A DNA stretch of 64,000 bases from Thiomonas bhubaneswarensis (GTDB taxonomy: Bacteria > Pseudomonadota > Gammaproteobacteria > Burkholderiales > Burkholderiaceae_C), in contig NZ_LIPV01000002.1 of the NCBI RefSeq assembly GCF_001418255.1, forward strand, positions 62,001-126,000, written 5' to 3'. Shown piece after piece: positions 56,437 to 64,000 of the stretch; the first letter of the stretch is position 1; each line of letters opens with the position of its first letter. The notes under the pieces were generated by a model. The model was not told where the DNA came from. It was given only the letters and a program-made list of their open reading frames with translations, and did not search any database. Made by a program: the position numbers and the translations under genes.

Positions 56437-57924
56437 ATGGGAAAAATCACCGGATTCATGGAATTCGAACGGCAGGAAGAGCAGTACGAAGCGCCAGCCG
56501 TGCGACTCAAGCACTGGAAGGAGTTCGTCCACGAACTGCCCGACGACAAGGCCAAGACTCAGGCCGGGCGTTGCATGGACTGCGGCATTCCGTTCTGCAA
56601 CAACGGCTGCCCGGTCAACAACATCATTCCCGACTTCAACGATCTAGTGTGGCAGGGCGACTGGAAGCAGGCGCTCGACGTGCTGCACTCCACCAATAAC
56701 TTCCCCGAGTTCACCGGCCGCATCTGTCCCGCCCCCTGTGAAGCGGCCTGCACCCTCGGCATCAACGAGGCGCCGGTGGGCATCAAGTCCATCGAGCACG
56801 CCATCATCGACCGTGGCTGGAAGGAGGGCTGGGTTCAGCCGCAGCCCGTGGAGCACAAGACGGGCAAGACCGTGGCCATCGTCGGCTCCGGCCCGGCCGG
56901 TCTGGCGGCGGCGCAGCAACTCGCCCGCGCCGGTCATGCCGTGACGGTGTTCGAGAAGAACGACCGCATCGGCGGCCTGTTGCGCTACGGCATTCCCGAC
57001 TTCAAGATGGAAAAGAGCCACATCGACCGTCGCATCGCGCAGATGCAGGCCGAGGGTGTGACCTTCCGCACCGGCGTGCTGGTGGCCGAGATGCCCAAGG
57101 ACGGCCCCGGAGCGACCGTGGCCAACTGGGCCAAGGAGACCATCACCCCCGAACAGTTGCAGGCGGAGTTCGACGCCGTACTGCTGACCGGCGGCGCCGA
57201 ATGCCCGCGCGACCTGCCGGTGCCGGGCCGTGAACTCGACGGCATTCACTTCGCCATGGAATTCCTGCCGCTGCAGAACAAGGTCAACGCCGGCGACAAG
57301 CTGAAGAACCAGATCATGGCCACCGGCAAGCATGTGGTGGTGATCGGCGGCGGCGATACCGGCTCCGATTGCGTGGGCACCAGCAACCGCCACGGTGCGG
57401 CCAGCATCACCCAGTTCGAGGTCATGCCGCAGCCGCCCGAGCAGGAAAACAAGCCCCTGGTCTGGCCGTATTGGCCGATCAAGCTGCGTACCTCCAGCAG
57501 CCACGAAGAAGGCTGCTCACGCGACTGGGCGGTGGCGACCAAAGAGTTCGTGGCCGGCACCGGCAAGGACAAGAACAAGGTCAAGCAGCTCAAGGCCTGT
57601 CGCGTCGAGTGGAAGGACGGCCGCATGCAGGAAGTGCCCGGCAGCGAATTCACCCTCGACGCCGATCTGGTGCTGCTGGCCATGGGCTTCGTCCATCCGG
57701 TCTCCAGCGTGCTCGACGCCTTCGGCATCGACAAGGACGCGCGCGGCAATGCCAAGGCCGGTACCGAAGACGAAACGGGTTACGCCACCAATGTGCCCAA
57801 GGTTTTTGCGGCGGGTGACATGCGCCGCGGGCAGAGCCTGGTCGTCTGGGCGATCAGGGAGGGCCGCCAGGCCGCACGCGAGATCGACCGGTTTCTGACG
57901 GGGAGCACCGTTCTGCCTCGGTAA
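56437..57924 (+). CDS. gltD: Glutamate synthase (NADPH) small subunit
   Basis: A 495-aa FAD/NADPH flavoprotein feeding electrons to GltB. The N-terminal 4Fe-4S region has cysteines 46, 49, 54 and 58 ([13 protein letters not shown]) and 97, 101 and 105 (CPAPCEAAC). The FAD-binding [18 protein letters not shown] and the NADPH-binding [13 protein letters not shown] Rossmann motifs follow, and the C-terminal [17 protein letters not shown] closes the FAD site. It starts 39 bp after gltB. Confidence 0.97.
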   Translation: MGKITGFMEFERQEEQYEAPAVRLKHWKEFVHELPDDKAKTQAGRCMDCGIPFCNNGCPVNNIIPDFNDLVWQGDWKQALDVLHSTNNFPEFTGRICPAPCEAACTLGINEAPVGIKSIEHAIIDRGWKEGWVQPQPVEHKTGKTVAIVGSGPAGLAAAQQLARAGHAVTVFEKNDRIGGLLRYGIPDFKMEKSHIDRRIAQMQAEGVTFRTGVLVAEMPKDGPGATVANWAKETITPEQLQAEFDAVLLTGGAECPRDLPVPGRELDGIHFAMEFLPLQNKVNAGDKLKNQIMATGKHVVVIGGGDTGSDCVGTSNRHGAASITQFEVMPQPPEQENKPLVWPYWPIKLRTSSSHEEGCSRDWAVATKEFVAGTGKDKNKVKQLKACRVEWKDGRMQEVPGSEFTLDADLVLLAMGFVHPVSSVLDAFGIDKDARGNAKAGTEDETGYATNVPKVFAAGDMRRGQSLVVWAIREGRQAAREIDRFLTGSTVLPR

Positions 57925-58003
57925 TTCGCTTCCGGCCTTCGCGGCTCGCGCGTTCGGGCGAAACTTGATCCGGGTGAGCGCGAAGTTTGAGCACAATGCG
58001 GGC

Positions 58004-58633
58004 ATGATGCGCGACGCTGAAAACGATCATGGCCTGCCCCAGTTTCCGGGGCGCGAGCCACAGGAGATGCTGGAGACCACTCTGGCCAGCCGCCCGCCCG
58101 GCGATCTCTGGGTGTTCGGCTACGGTTCGCTGATCTGGAACCCCGAGGTGCGCCACAACGAAGTGCGTCCGGCCCGCGTGTGGGGCTGGCGGCGCACGCT
58201 GCGCATGTGGTCGCGCATCAATCGCGGCACCGATGAGCAGCCCGGGCTGGTGTTCGCCCTGATGGCCGGCGGCTCCTGCAGCGGCATTGCGCTGCGCGTG
58301 CCGCAAGAGCACGCCGAGCGCGAATTGCATCAGCTCTGGAAGCGCGAAATGCCCCGAGCCGTCTACGATCCGCGCTGGCTTCCCACGCGTACCCCGCAGG
58401 GCGTCGTGCAGGCGCTGGCATTCACCCTGGCGCCCAGCAGCCCGAGCTATACCGGCGCGCTCGACGATGCGCAACTGCTGTCCATTCTGCGCACCTGTCG
58501 CGGCCGTTACGGCACCACTTACGACTATGTGGCGCGCACGGCACGGGCGCTGCGCGACATCGGCATCCGAGACGCCGAGATCGAGCGCATTATGCGTCTG
58601 GCCGAGCAGCATCGTCTCGACTGCGAGGCTTGA
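58004..58633 (+). CDS. chaC: Glutathione-specific gamma-glutamylcyclotransferase ChaC
   Basis: A 209-aa enzyme that cleaves glutathione to 5-oxoproline and Cys-Gly in the cytosol. The family signature [12 protein letters not shown] lies at residues 36-47; CSGIALRVP and the helix LHQLWKREM, which holds the catalytic Glu, follow. Two adjacent ATGs (58004 and 58007) are possible starts; a TTG at 57965 is also open but less likely. It is 79 bp downstream of gltD in the same direction. Confidence 0.9.
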   Translation: MMRDAENDHGLPQFPGREPQEMLETTLASRPPGDLWVFGYGSLIWNPEVRHNEVRPARVWGWRRTLRMWSRINRGTDEQPGLVFALMAGGSCSGIALRVPQEHAERELHQLWKREMPRAVYDPRWLPTRTPQGVVQALAFTLAPSSPSYTGALDDAQLLSILRTCRGRYGTTYDYVARTARALRDIGIRDAEIERIMRLAEQHRLDCEA

Positions 58634-58713
58634 AGCGCGCAGCCCGTGGCCCGTTGACCCGCCTGCGCACTCTGGTCGCTTGCGACCCGAAGTGACACGT
58701 CTGGCCTGCCGAG

Positions 58714-59586
58714 TTGTCTTCCCATATTCCTCCACTGGCCTATTTCGCCGTTCTCGCCGGCGCCTTGCTGCACGCTGGATGGAACGTGGCGATACGCGCC
58801 GGAGCCGACCGGCGCATGGAAACCGCGCGGCTGGTCGTGGGCGGCAGTCTGGCGGCGTTGCTCGTGCTGCCCTTCCTGCGTCAGCCCGCAGCGGCGGCGT
58901 GGCCGCATCTGCTGCTGACCGCACTGCTGCATGTGGCTTACTTTGGCCTGCTGGCCGCGGCCTACGCCCGAGCGCGGGTGGCGGTGAGCTATCCGCTGAT
59001 GCGTGGTGTCGCCCCGGTGCTGGTGCTGGTGGCGTCGATCTGGTTGTTCAGCGAGCCGCTGCGCCCGCTCGCCGTGGGCGGCGTGGCGGCTGTGGTGCTG
59101 GGGGTGCTGCTCCTGCGCGCGCGCCTGCTGCCCGGTGAGGGCGGCGCGCTGCGTTATGCGCTGGCCAATGCGGTGGTGATCGCGGCCTACACCCTCAACG
59201 ACGCCGCGGGCGCCAGGTTGTCGGGTGCACCCATGAGCTACGCCCTGTGGACCTTTCCGCTCACTGCCCTGCCCACCGTGTGGTGGCTCATGCGCGGGCG
59301 GCGGCTGGGTACCTTGCTACTGCCCACGCCTGGGCAGCCCGCATCGCTGCGCCAATCCGTCCGGTTGCTGCTGCGTGGCATGGGCGGCGGAGCCAGCAGC
59401 CTGGTTTCGTATGCCCTGGCGCTCTGGGCCATGACCGTGGCACCCGTGGGGCCGGTGGCCGCACTGCGCGAGACGGCCATGCTCTTCGGGCTGCTGCTGG
59501 CCTGGCTGTTTCTCGGCGAACGCCCCACGCGGCGCGGTTTGCTCGCTGTGGTGTGCATCGCCTTGGGCGCCGCGCTGCTGCGTTAG
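58714..59586 (+). CDS. EamA-family (DMT superfamily) membrane transporter
   Basis: A 290-aa protein with about ten spans in two repeated EamA halves (LAYFAVLAGALLHAGWNVAI, SYPLMRGVAPVLVLVASIWL, then VAALRETAMLFGLLLAWLFL and GERPTRRGLLAVVCIALGAA). Members export metabolites or amino acids; the substrate is unknown. The best start is TTG 58714, since the first in-frame ATG would delete the first span. It converges on the anti-sigma gene. Confidence 0.85.
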   Translation: MSSHIPPLAYFAVLAGALLHAGWNVAIRAGADRRMETARLVVGGSLAALLVLPFLRQPAAAAWPHLLLTALLHVAYFGLLAAAYARARVAVSYPLMRGVAPVLVLVASIWLFSEPLRPLAVGGVAAVVLGVLLLRARLLPGEGGALRYALANAVVIAAYTLNDAAGARLSGAPMSYALWTFPLTALPTVWWLMRGRRLGTLLLPTPGQPASLRQSVRLLLRGMGGGASSLVSYALALWAMTVAPVGPVAALRETAMLFGLLLAWLFLGERPTRRGLLAVVCIALGAALLR

Positions 59587-59596
59587 CAGACCCTGG

Positions 59597-59797
59597 TCAT
59601 TCGCCGTCGCTGTAGTTGCGCCAGGCTTGCATCGACTGGCGCATGGTCCGCACCTCCTGCGCGAAGTTGGGACAGGCTTTGCACACCAGGAAGTGAATGC
59701 GCACCGCCAGACGCTCGCCCACGTTGAGCGCACGATCCTCCCGCGCCAGAATCAGCGCAGCGACTTGTCGGCAGGTGCGGCGAAAGGGGTAGTTCAC
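59597..59797 (-). CDS. Small zinc-finger anti-sigma factor
   Basis: 66 aa from a GTG whose last bases overlap the sigma-factor stop (GTGA, 4-bp overlap). It has the ZAS zinc-binding pattern: Cys9, then H35-x3-C39-x2-C42 in IHFLVCKAC. It has no membrane span, so it is a soluble cytoplasmic anti-sigma that likely holds the sigma factor and may sense thiol or metal stress through the Zn-thiolate cluster. A longer ATG start at 59833 would overlap the sigma gene by 40 bp. Confidence 0.85.
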   Translation of the reverse strand: MNYPFRRTCRQVAALILAREDRALNVGERLAVRIHFLVCKACPNFAQEVRTMRQSMQAWRNYSDGE

Positions 59798-60372
59798 GTT
59801 GTCGGATTTCCAAACCAATTCAGTTGCAGGCATTCGCGCAGGCGCATGCGGGCGCGGTGCAGCATGGTCCAGACATTGGTCGAGGAAATGCACAATTCCT
59901 TACAGATGGCGTCGGTGTCGAGTTCCAGCCATTCGCGCATCAGGAACACCCGGCCGATCTGGCCGGGCAGCGCATCCATGCAGGCTTCGAGCACTTCGAA
60001 GAACTGGCGCTGCTGCAGAGCGTCGGCGGGAGTTTCCCAGGTCTGCGGCATGGTGCGGAAATGGCCGTCCGGGGCGAACACCAGGTCTTCGAGTACCTCG
60101 CCTTCGTCGTCGGTGTCGTAGGGCGCTTCGCGCTGGCGCAGGCGCAGCTGATCGAGCACCTTGTGTTTGAGGATGCCCACCACCCAGGTCTTGAACTGAG
60201 ACTGCCCGGCAAACCGCGCCGCGCCTTCCAGCGCCGCCAGCAAGGTCTCGGACACGGCATCTTCAGCCCACGCCAGATTGCGCAACTGCAACTGCGCCAG
60301 ACGCAGCAAGGTCGGGCGCAACGCCTCGATGCGGCGGTGCAGATCGGCTAGCTCGTCGGCGGCTGGGGACAT
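59794..60372 (-). CDS. ECF-type RNA polymerase sigma factor
   Basis: 192 aa from ATG 60372. Region 2 (LRNLAWAEDAVSETLLAALE, then FKTWVVGILKHKVLDQLR) and region 4 (LPGQIGRVFLMREWLELDTD then ISSTNVWTMLHRARMRLREC) are both present. The insert of about 50 residues between them is acidic. It resembles the proteobacterial sigma subfamily I remember as TIGR02943. Divergent to the DUF2282/DUF692 operon and coupled to a ZAS anti-sigma, it is the likely activator of that operon. SigF controls similar operons in Caulobacter. Confidence 0.92.
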   Translation of the reverse strand: MSPAADELADLHRRIEALRPTLLRLAQLQLRNLAWAEDAVSETLLAALEGAARFAGQSQFKTWVVGILKHKVLDQLRLRQREAPYDTDDEGEVLEDLVFAPDGHFRTMPQTWETPADALQQRQFFEVLEACMDALPGQIGRVFLMREWLELDTDAICKELCISSTNVWTMLHRARMRLRECLQLNWFGNPTT

Positions 60373-60440
60373 GGGGCGGCAGAGTCGAAAGGCACTTGCA
60401 TTCTTCCATAGGCACGGTGAATCCACCTGCGCGCATGGGT

Positions 60441-60456
60441 TGAGGGTTTCCCCTCA
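60441..60456. promoter_or_regulatory. Palindrome in the sigma/bufA intergenic region
   Basis: TGAGGG-TTTC-CCCTCA is a perfect inverted repeat 69 bp from the sigma start and 116 bp from bufA. A CGTCT at 60462-60466 just downstream could be an ECF-type -10. The matching -35 is not certain. Confidence 0.4.
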
Positions 60457-60500
60457 TACGCCGTCTTGTCAGGAAAGCGAGCCCATCACGACTCATGCTC

Positions 60501-60524
60501 AACCCGCCCGATTTGCGACGGGTT
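60501..60524 (+). promoter_or_regulatory. Inverted repeat in the bufA leader
   Basis: AACCCG (60501-60506) and CGGGTT (60519-60524) flank a 12-nt spacer, 48 bp before the bufA start. It could be a leader hairpin or a protein site. No other support. Confidence 0.35.
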
Positions 60525-60571
60525 AATGCAGGCGATGGGCCTGCGCAACCTCACCTTTCTGGAGATTCACC

Positions 60572-60898
60572 ATGAACAAGCGTCAATTCCTCAGCACCGC
60601 CGCCGCCTCCATGCTCGCCCTGGGCGCGCTTGCAGCGGTGCCCGCGGCTCACGCCGAGACCATGGGCAAATGCTTCGGCGTGGCCACAGCCGGCCACAAC
60701 GACTGCGCCGGACTGTCGGGCCTGCATTCGTGCAAGGGCACCAGCACCATGAACTACAACCCGGGCGATTTCGTCGTCAAGCCCACCGGCACATGCGAGA
60801 AGCTGGGGGGACTGAACATGGAACAGGCCAAGGCCATTCTGACCAGCCCGGAAAAGACCAAGGCTTTCGAGGCCGAGATGGCCAAGAAGATGAGCTGA
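60572..60898 (+). CDS. bufA: Bufferin precursor (DUF2282, secreted four-cysteine RiPP)
   Basis: 108 aa. A Sec signal (MLALGALAAVPAAHA) is cleaved near residue 28. The mature peptide has exactly four cysteines, C34 (GKCFGVA), C45 (NDCAG), C54 (HSCKG) and C75 (GTCEKL), in the spacing of DUF2282 proteins, then a charged helical tail. Family members with neighbouring DUF692 and DUF2063 genes are bufferins: periplasmic peptides whose central cysteines become thiooxazole-type groups and which sequester copper. GGAG precedes the ATG. It is divergent from the ECF sigma gene. Confidence 0.88.
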   Translation: MNKRQFLSTAAASMLALGALAAVPAAHAETMGKCFGVATAGHNDCAGLSGLHSCKGTSTMNYNPGDFVVKPTGTCEKLGGLNMEQAKAILTSPEKTKAFEAEMAKKMS

Positions 60899-60910
60899 TG
60901 AATGTCCGAC

Positions 60911-60953
60911 CCTCCGCATAGACGAGCCCGTTGCGGGTCTGTCGATGCGGAGG
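60911..60953 (+). promoter_or_regulatory. Strong RNA hairpin between bufA and bufB
   Basis: CCTCCGCAT (60911-60919) pairs perfectly with ATGCGGAGG (60945-60953). Inside, GAC/GTC and CCCG-TTG-CGGG extend the stem. There is no U-run, so it is more likely a partial terminator or RNA processing/stability site that lets the peptide be made in excess over its modifying enzymes. Confidence 0.65.
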
Positions 60954-60980
60954 CGCTGCGATGATTCGAGGAGATGTGCC

Positions 60981-61907
60981 ATGACCCTGCACCCAGCCCG
61001 ATCCGGCATCGGCCTGCGCCAGCCTCATTACCGCGACTTCCACGCGGCGCAGCCCGATGTCGGTTTCGTCGAAGTCCACTCCGAGAATTTCTTCAACCCG
61101 TACGACGCCGCGGCCGCCGTACTCCAGCAGGTTCGGGCCGATCATGCCGTGAGCCTGCATGGCGTGGGGCTGGCACTGGGCTCGGCCTGTGGCCTCGACG
61201 TCCGGCATCTCGACCAACTCGCCGCGCTGGTGGCGCGCATCGAGCCGGTGCGCGTATCCGACCATGCCTGTTTCGCCCGCGCACCTTGGAGCGAACGCGG
61301 CATTGTGCATGCCAGCGACCTGCTGCCCATTGCCTTCACTGAGGCGCAGCTCGACATCTTCTGCGCCAACGTCGAGCAGGTGCAGGACAGATTGCGCCGC
61401 CCCATTCTGGTGGAAAACCTCAGCAGCTATCTCGACTTCGCCGAGGCCGATTTCACCGAGCCCGAGTTCTTCGCTGCGCTGGTGCGTCGCACCGGCTGCG
61501 GCATGCTGCTCGATGTCAACAACCTCATGGTCAATGCCAGGAACGCGAACCAACCCGCGCCGCTGCAGGCCGTGTGCGACTGGATCGACGCGCTGGCCGC
61601 GCTGCTGCCCGCCGGTGCCGTGGGCGAGATTCACCTCGCCGGCCATAGCGTGCAGAACGGCCTGGTCATCGACGATCACGCCGACCTGGTGTCGTTGCCG
61701 GTCTGGATGGCCTATGTTCACGCGCTGCGCCGATTCGGCGCCACGCCCACACTGATCGAATGGGACGACCGTCTGCCCGCACTCCCCGTGCTGCTCGGCG
61801 AGGCCGAGCAGGCCCAGCGCCTGCTCGATGAACAAGGGCAAGAGCCGCTCACTTACCGGCACGCCGGGGCCGACACTCCTTCATTCCCGCAGGAGATGGC
61901 GGCATGA
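60981..61907 (+). CDS. bufB: MNIO-family (DUF692) iron oxidase BufB, bufferin-modifying enzyme
   Basis: A 308-aa TIM-barrel multinuclear non-haem iron oxidase of the MbnB/TglH family. Likely metal ligands are visible at each strand end: H60 (SLHGVG), H95 (SDHAC), E145 (VENLSSY), D178 and N180/N181 (LLDVNN), H218 and H222 (EIHLAGH), D232/H233 (DDHAD) and E260 (IEWDD). GAGG-type ribosome site precedes ATG 60981. It oxidises cysteines of the bufA product. Its stop overlaps bufC (ATGA). Confidence 0.92.
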   Translation: MTLHPARSGIGLRQPHYRDFHAAQPDVGFVEVHSENFFNPYDAAAAVLQQVRADHAVSLHGVGLALGSACGLDVRHLDQLAALVARIEPVRVSDHACFARAPWSERGIVHASDLLPIAFTEAQLDIFCANVEQVQDRLRRPILVENLSSYLDFAEADFTEPEFFAALVRRTGCGMLLDVNNLMVNARNANQPAPLQAVCDWIDALAALLPAGAVGEIHLAGHSVQNGLVIDDHADLVSLPVWMAYVHALRRFGATPTLIEWDDRLPALPVLLGEAEQAQRLLDEQGQEPLTYRHAGADTPSFPQEMAA

Positions 61908-62731
61908 ACGCCCCCCTCGCGTCACGCGGCGAGCACCGAGAGGCCGCTCGCCAGCAGGCCCTCGTGGCGCTGCTGTTCGCGCCCCAGGCCATGGCAGAGC
62001 GCCCCTCGGCACTCGGCGTGAAACAGTTCGGAGCCCGCTGGGCCGAGGGCCTCGCCGCCTACCGCGGCAGCGGGCGCGAGCATGCCCGCGTGGCGCTTCG
62101 CGCACAGTTCCCCACTGTGCTGGCCATGTTGGGCGAGCCGACATTCGACACGCTGGCCGCTCGGCACTGGCTTGCGCGCCCGCCTCGCAGGGGCGATCTC
62201 GCCTGGGTTGGCGAAGACTTCGCAGATACCCTGGCTGAGCAGCGAGATCTGCAAGCCTGGCCCTGGCTGGCCGACAGCGCACGGCTGGATTGGGCGCTGT
62301 GGAACGTGCTCCACGCTCGGCCCGCGGCGCTGAGGGCGGACGATCTGCAACGCCTGGCCTGTGAGCCGCCGCAGCGTCTGCGCCTGCGCCTGGCGCCCGG
62401 CACGCGTCTCGTAGCGTCGCGCTGGCCCATCGTCAGCCTGTGGCGGCTGCACCGCGCCGAAGCGCCCGATGTCGTCGCTTGTCGCGACGCGCTGCAAGGT
62501 ATGGGCGAGATCGCCTGGGTCTGGCGCGAGGGTTGGCAAGCTCGGGCCGAGGTCTGCGCTGCGGATACCCAGCAATGGCTGCTGGCCTTGCAACAAGCGC
62601 CCACGCTGGAACACGCGCTGCAAGCCATCGATGACGGCGATTTCGATCCTGCTGCCTGGCTGCAACAGGCCGTCCGGCATGGCTGGATCGACACCGTCGA
62701 GCCGGTTTCGGCAACCCCTTCCATCCCCTGA
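61904..62731 (+). CDS. bufC: DUF2063 partner protein BufC
   Basis: 275 aa. The N-terminal DUF2063 domain shows REAARQQALVALLFAP, GLAAYRGSGREHARVALRAQ, FPTVLAMLG and WVGEDFADTL. The C-terminal part is a less conserved RRE-like region with repeated W residues (WLADSARLDWAL, VWREGWQA). In related systems this partner binds the precursor and supports the MNIO enzyme. It is coupled to bufB by a 4-bp overlap. Confidence 0.87.
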   Translation: MNAPLASRGEHREAARQQALVALLFAPQAMAERPSALGVKQFGARWAEGLAAYRGSGREHARVALRAQFPTVLAMLGEPTFDTLAARHWLARPPRRGDLAWVGEDFADTLAEQRDLQAWPWLADSARLDWALWNVLHARPAALRADDLQRLACEPPQRLRLRLAPGTRLVASRWPIVSLWRLHRAEAPDVVACRDALQGMGEIAWVWREGWQARAEVCAADTQQWLLALQQAPTLEHALQAIDDGDFDPAAWLQQAVRHGWIDTVEPVSATPSIP

Positions 62732-62758
62732 CTTCACGACCGACACAAGGAGACTTCC

Positions 62759-63235
62759 ATGACCACGCTCACCGCCCCGCAGCGCCTGCGCTGCACCCTG
62801 CCCATGCGCCGCGCCTGGGGCAGGATCATCAACCTGCTCGACGGGTTGCAGGCCCCCGCGCTGCTTGCGGCCAGGCTGTATGTGTCATACGTCTTTTTCA
62901 ACTCGGGCCTGCAGAGCTTGCGCGACTGGTCGGGCACGGTGTGGCTGTACGAAAACGAGTTCCACGTTGCGTTGCTGCCTCCGCACGTCGCCGCGGTGGC
63001 CGGTACGGCCGGCGAACTGCTGCTGCCGCCGTTGCTGGCGCTGGGCCTGTTCGGCCGCTTTGGCGCGCTCGGGCTGTTTGTCGTCAACGCCGTGGCGCTG
63101 CTGTCCTACATGTACGCCTTGCAACCTCCAGCGATCCTCATGCACGTCATCTGGGGCATCCTCATCGCTGTGGCGGCGCTGTGGGGGCCGGGCAAGTGGT
63201 CGGTGGACCATCTTCTGTCGCGGCGCCGAACCTAG
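62759..63235 (+). CDS. bufD: DoxX-family membrane protein BufD
   Basis: 158 aa with four spans (LLAARLYVSYVFFNSGLQ, AGELLLPPLLALGLFGRFG, LGLFVVNAVALLSYMYAL, LMHVIWGILIAVAALWG). DoxX proteins occur in many bufferin operons, perhaps supporting oxidation chemistry through the quinone pool; the exact role is unknown. AAGGAG lies upstream of the ATG, 27 bp after bufC. Confidence 0.87.
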   Translation: MTTLTAPQRLRCTLPMRRAWGRIINLLDGLQAPALLAARLYVSYVFFNSGLQSLRDWSGTVWLYENEFHVALLPPHVAAVAGTAGELLLPPLLALGLFGRFGALGLFVVNAVALLSYMYALQPPAILMHVIWGILIAVAALWGPGKWSVDHLLSRRRT

Positions 63236-63288
63236 GGCCTGTTGCGTTTAGCAAAGTTTTAGCAAGTCATGATGAAACTTTAAGTAAC

Positions 63289-63308
63289 AAAAGAACGGTC
63301 GTTCTTTT
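63289..63308. promoter_or_regulatory. Perfect 20-bp operator-like palindrome upstream of a cytochrome c gene
   Basis: AAAAGAACG-GT-CGTTCTTTT has 9-bp perfect arms and a 2-bp centre, the size and symmetry of TetR-family operators. It sits 63 bp before the cytochrome c start, in AT-rich DNA. A looser inverted pair, AAAGTTT (63253-63259) and AAACTTT (63275-63281), lies just upstream. Confidence 0.6.
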
Positions 63309-63370
63309 ATCGTTCTTCCCATGCCGGACGCGCATTGCGGCGGTCGGTTGCAACCAGGGAGAACATCATC

Positions 63371-63889
63371 ATGAGCAGTTCGTTGTTTCGTGCCGCGGCG
63401 GTAGGCATCGCTTGCGGATTGTGGATGTCGGCAGGGGCGGCATCGGCCGCAGAAAACGGTCGCGTGTCGCCGCAGGGCAGCCCGGATGGCCCGGCGCGCG
63501 GCATGTATCTGCTGCGTATCACGGGATGCAATGACTGCCACACCCCAGGCTATGCCGAAAGCGGTGGCAGCACGCCGGGTTCGGCTTGGCTGACCGGCAA
63601 CCCGGTGGGATTCAGCGGCCCCTGGGGTACGACTTACGCCGCCAACCTGCGGCTGGCCCTGGCCCGGATGAGCGAGGCGCAATGGCTGCAGCGGGCGCGT
63701 CAGCCGATGCGGCCACCGATGCCCTGGTTCGCCTTGCGCGACATGTCGGACGACGATCTTCGCGCCATTTTGGCCGCAGTACGCCAGCTCGGCCCCGCAG
63801 GGCAGGCGGCCCCGGCGTTCGTTCCTCCCGATCAACACGCGCAAGGTCTGGTCATTCACTTCGTGCCGCAGCCTGCGGCGGCGCGGTGA
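63371..63889 (+). CDS. Periplasmic monohaem cytochrome c
   Basis: 172 aa with a signal peptide (SAGAASA|AE) and one haem motif CNDCH at 53-57. A C-terminal PPMPWF may give the axial Met. The short fold with WGTTYAANLR resembles small class I c cytochromes of dehydrogenase complexes. GGGAG lies upstream of ATG 63371. It follows the bufferin operon after 135 bp and is probably under its own operator. Confidence 0.85.
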   Translation: MSSSLFRAAAVGIACGLWMSAGAASAAENGRVSPQGSPDGPARGMYLLRITGCNDCHTPGYAESGGSTPGSAWLTGNPVGFSGPWGTTYAANLRLALARMSEAQWLQRARQPMRPPMPWFALRDMSDDDLRAILAAVRQLGPAGQAAPAFVPPDQHAQGLVIHFVPQPAAAR

Positions 63890-63910
63890 TGCCTTACCGG
63901 GAGAATCGCC

Positions 63911-64000
63911 ATGCTTAGGGAAGAGCATCAGACCCGATCAGCCCCAGCCGAACTTCAGCGCATGATGGAGCGGTTTCAAACCCTGCCGATCAGCGCGCGC
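63911..64000 (+). CDS. Partial ORF running off the right edge, function unknown
   Basis: ATG 63911 with GGGAG about 7 bases upstream opens a frame to the end of the window (30 codons, starting MLREEHQTRSAPAELQRMME). It starts 21 bp after the cytochrome c gene, so co-transcription is likely. The visible part is charged and helical; no family can be assigned. Confidence 0.5.
   Translation, partial: MLREEHQTRSAPAELQRMMERFQTLPISAR

Noticed and set aside
1-64000. tRNA, rRNA, CRISPR arrays, riboswitches
   Set aside because: No cloverleaf-like, regularly spaced repeat or known riboswitch pattern was seen in the intergenic regions, although no covariance search could be run.

Overview
The window is a GC-rich chromosomal segment from a betaproteobacterium, most likely order Burkholderiales. 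Thiomonas or a close relative is my best guess, but it rests on gene order and recall, not on a search. The pointers are the System II (ResB/CcsA) cytochrome c assembly pair beside a cytochrome c4, the lptM-lysA / cyaY divergent block, a pilMNOPQ-aroK-aroB-dgt cluster, a FimV-like protein, a RegB/RegA redox two-component pair and gltBD. Coding density is high. I see no rRNA, tRNA, CRISPR array or intact insertion sequence.

Layout. 1-6060: tail of an outer-membrane barrel protein, engB (minus), then cytochrome c4, resB and ccsA ending in a clear terminator. 6205-9723: msrPQ (periplasmic methionine sulfoxide repair), converging on lysA and lptM, with cyaY divergent. 9741-21219: PBP1a facing away from the type IV pilus operon pilMNOPQ, a low-GC lipoprotein gene, aroK, aroB and dgt. 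21220-27632: a palindrome-rich spacer, then a minus-strand heavy-metal RND efflux operon (adaptor, pump, outer-membrane factor) headed by a small His-containing protein of unknown function. 27782-30922: recG and oxyR. 30974-32980: 3-hydroxybutyrate dehydrogenase and a patatin hydrolase. 33089-37493: a QseBC/PmrAB-like two-component system divergent from an MFS transporter and a quinone oxidoreductase. 37590-39448: RegB/RegA. 39464-41794: ergothioneine genes egtB and egtD. 41878-45505: FAH-family hydrolase, Nu-type GST, and a divergent acyl-CoA dehydrogenase / enoyl-CoA hydratase pair. 45726-49261: FimV-like protein and a RhlE-type helicase. 49481-57924: cbpA, cbpM and a catalytically dead RAYT-type transposase homologue, then gltB and gltD. 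58004-59586: ChaC and an EamA transporter.

59597-63889 is the most interesting stretch. An ECF sigma factor and a tiny zinc-finger anti-sigma face away from a four-gene operon. That operon encodes a secreted four-cysteine peptide (DUF2282), a DUF692/MNIO enzyme, a DUF2063 partner and a DoxX membrane protein. This matches the recently described bufferin class of copper-binding, cysteine-modified RiPPs. A monohaem cytochrome c preceded by a perfect palindromic operator follows, and the next gene runs off the window. Several loci share a theme of redox and metal stress: bufferin, RND efflux, OxyR, MsrPQ, ergothioneine and GST. That theme is inference from gene content.
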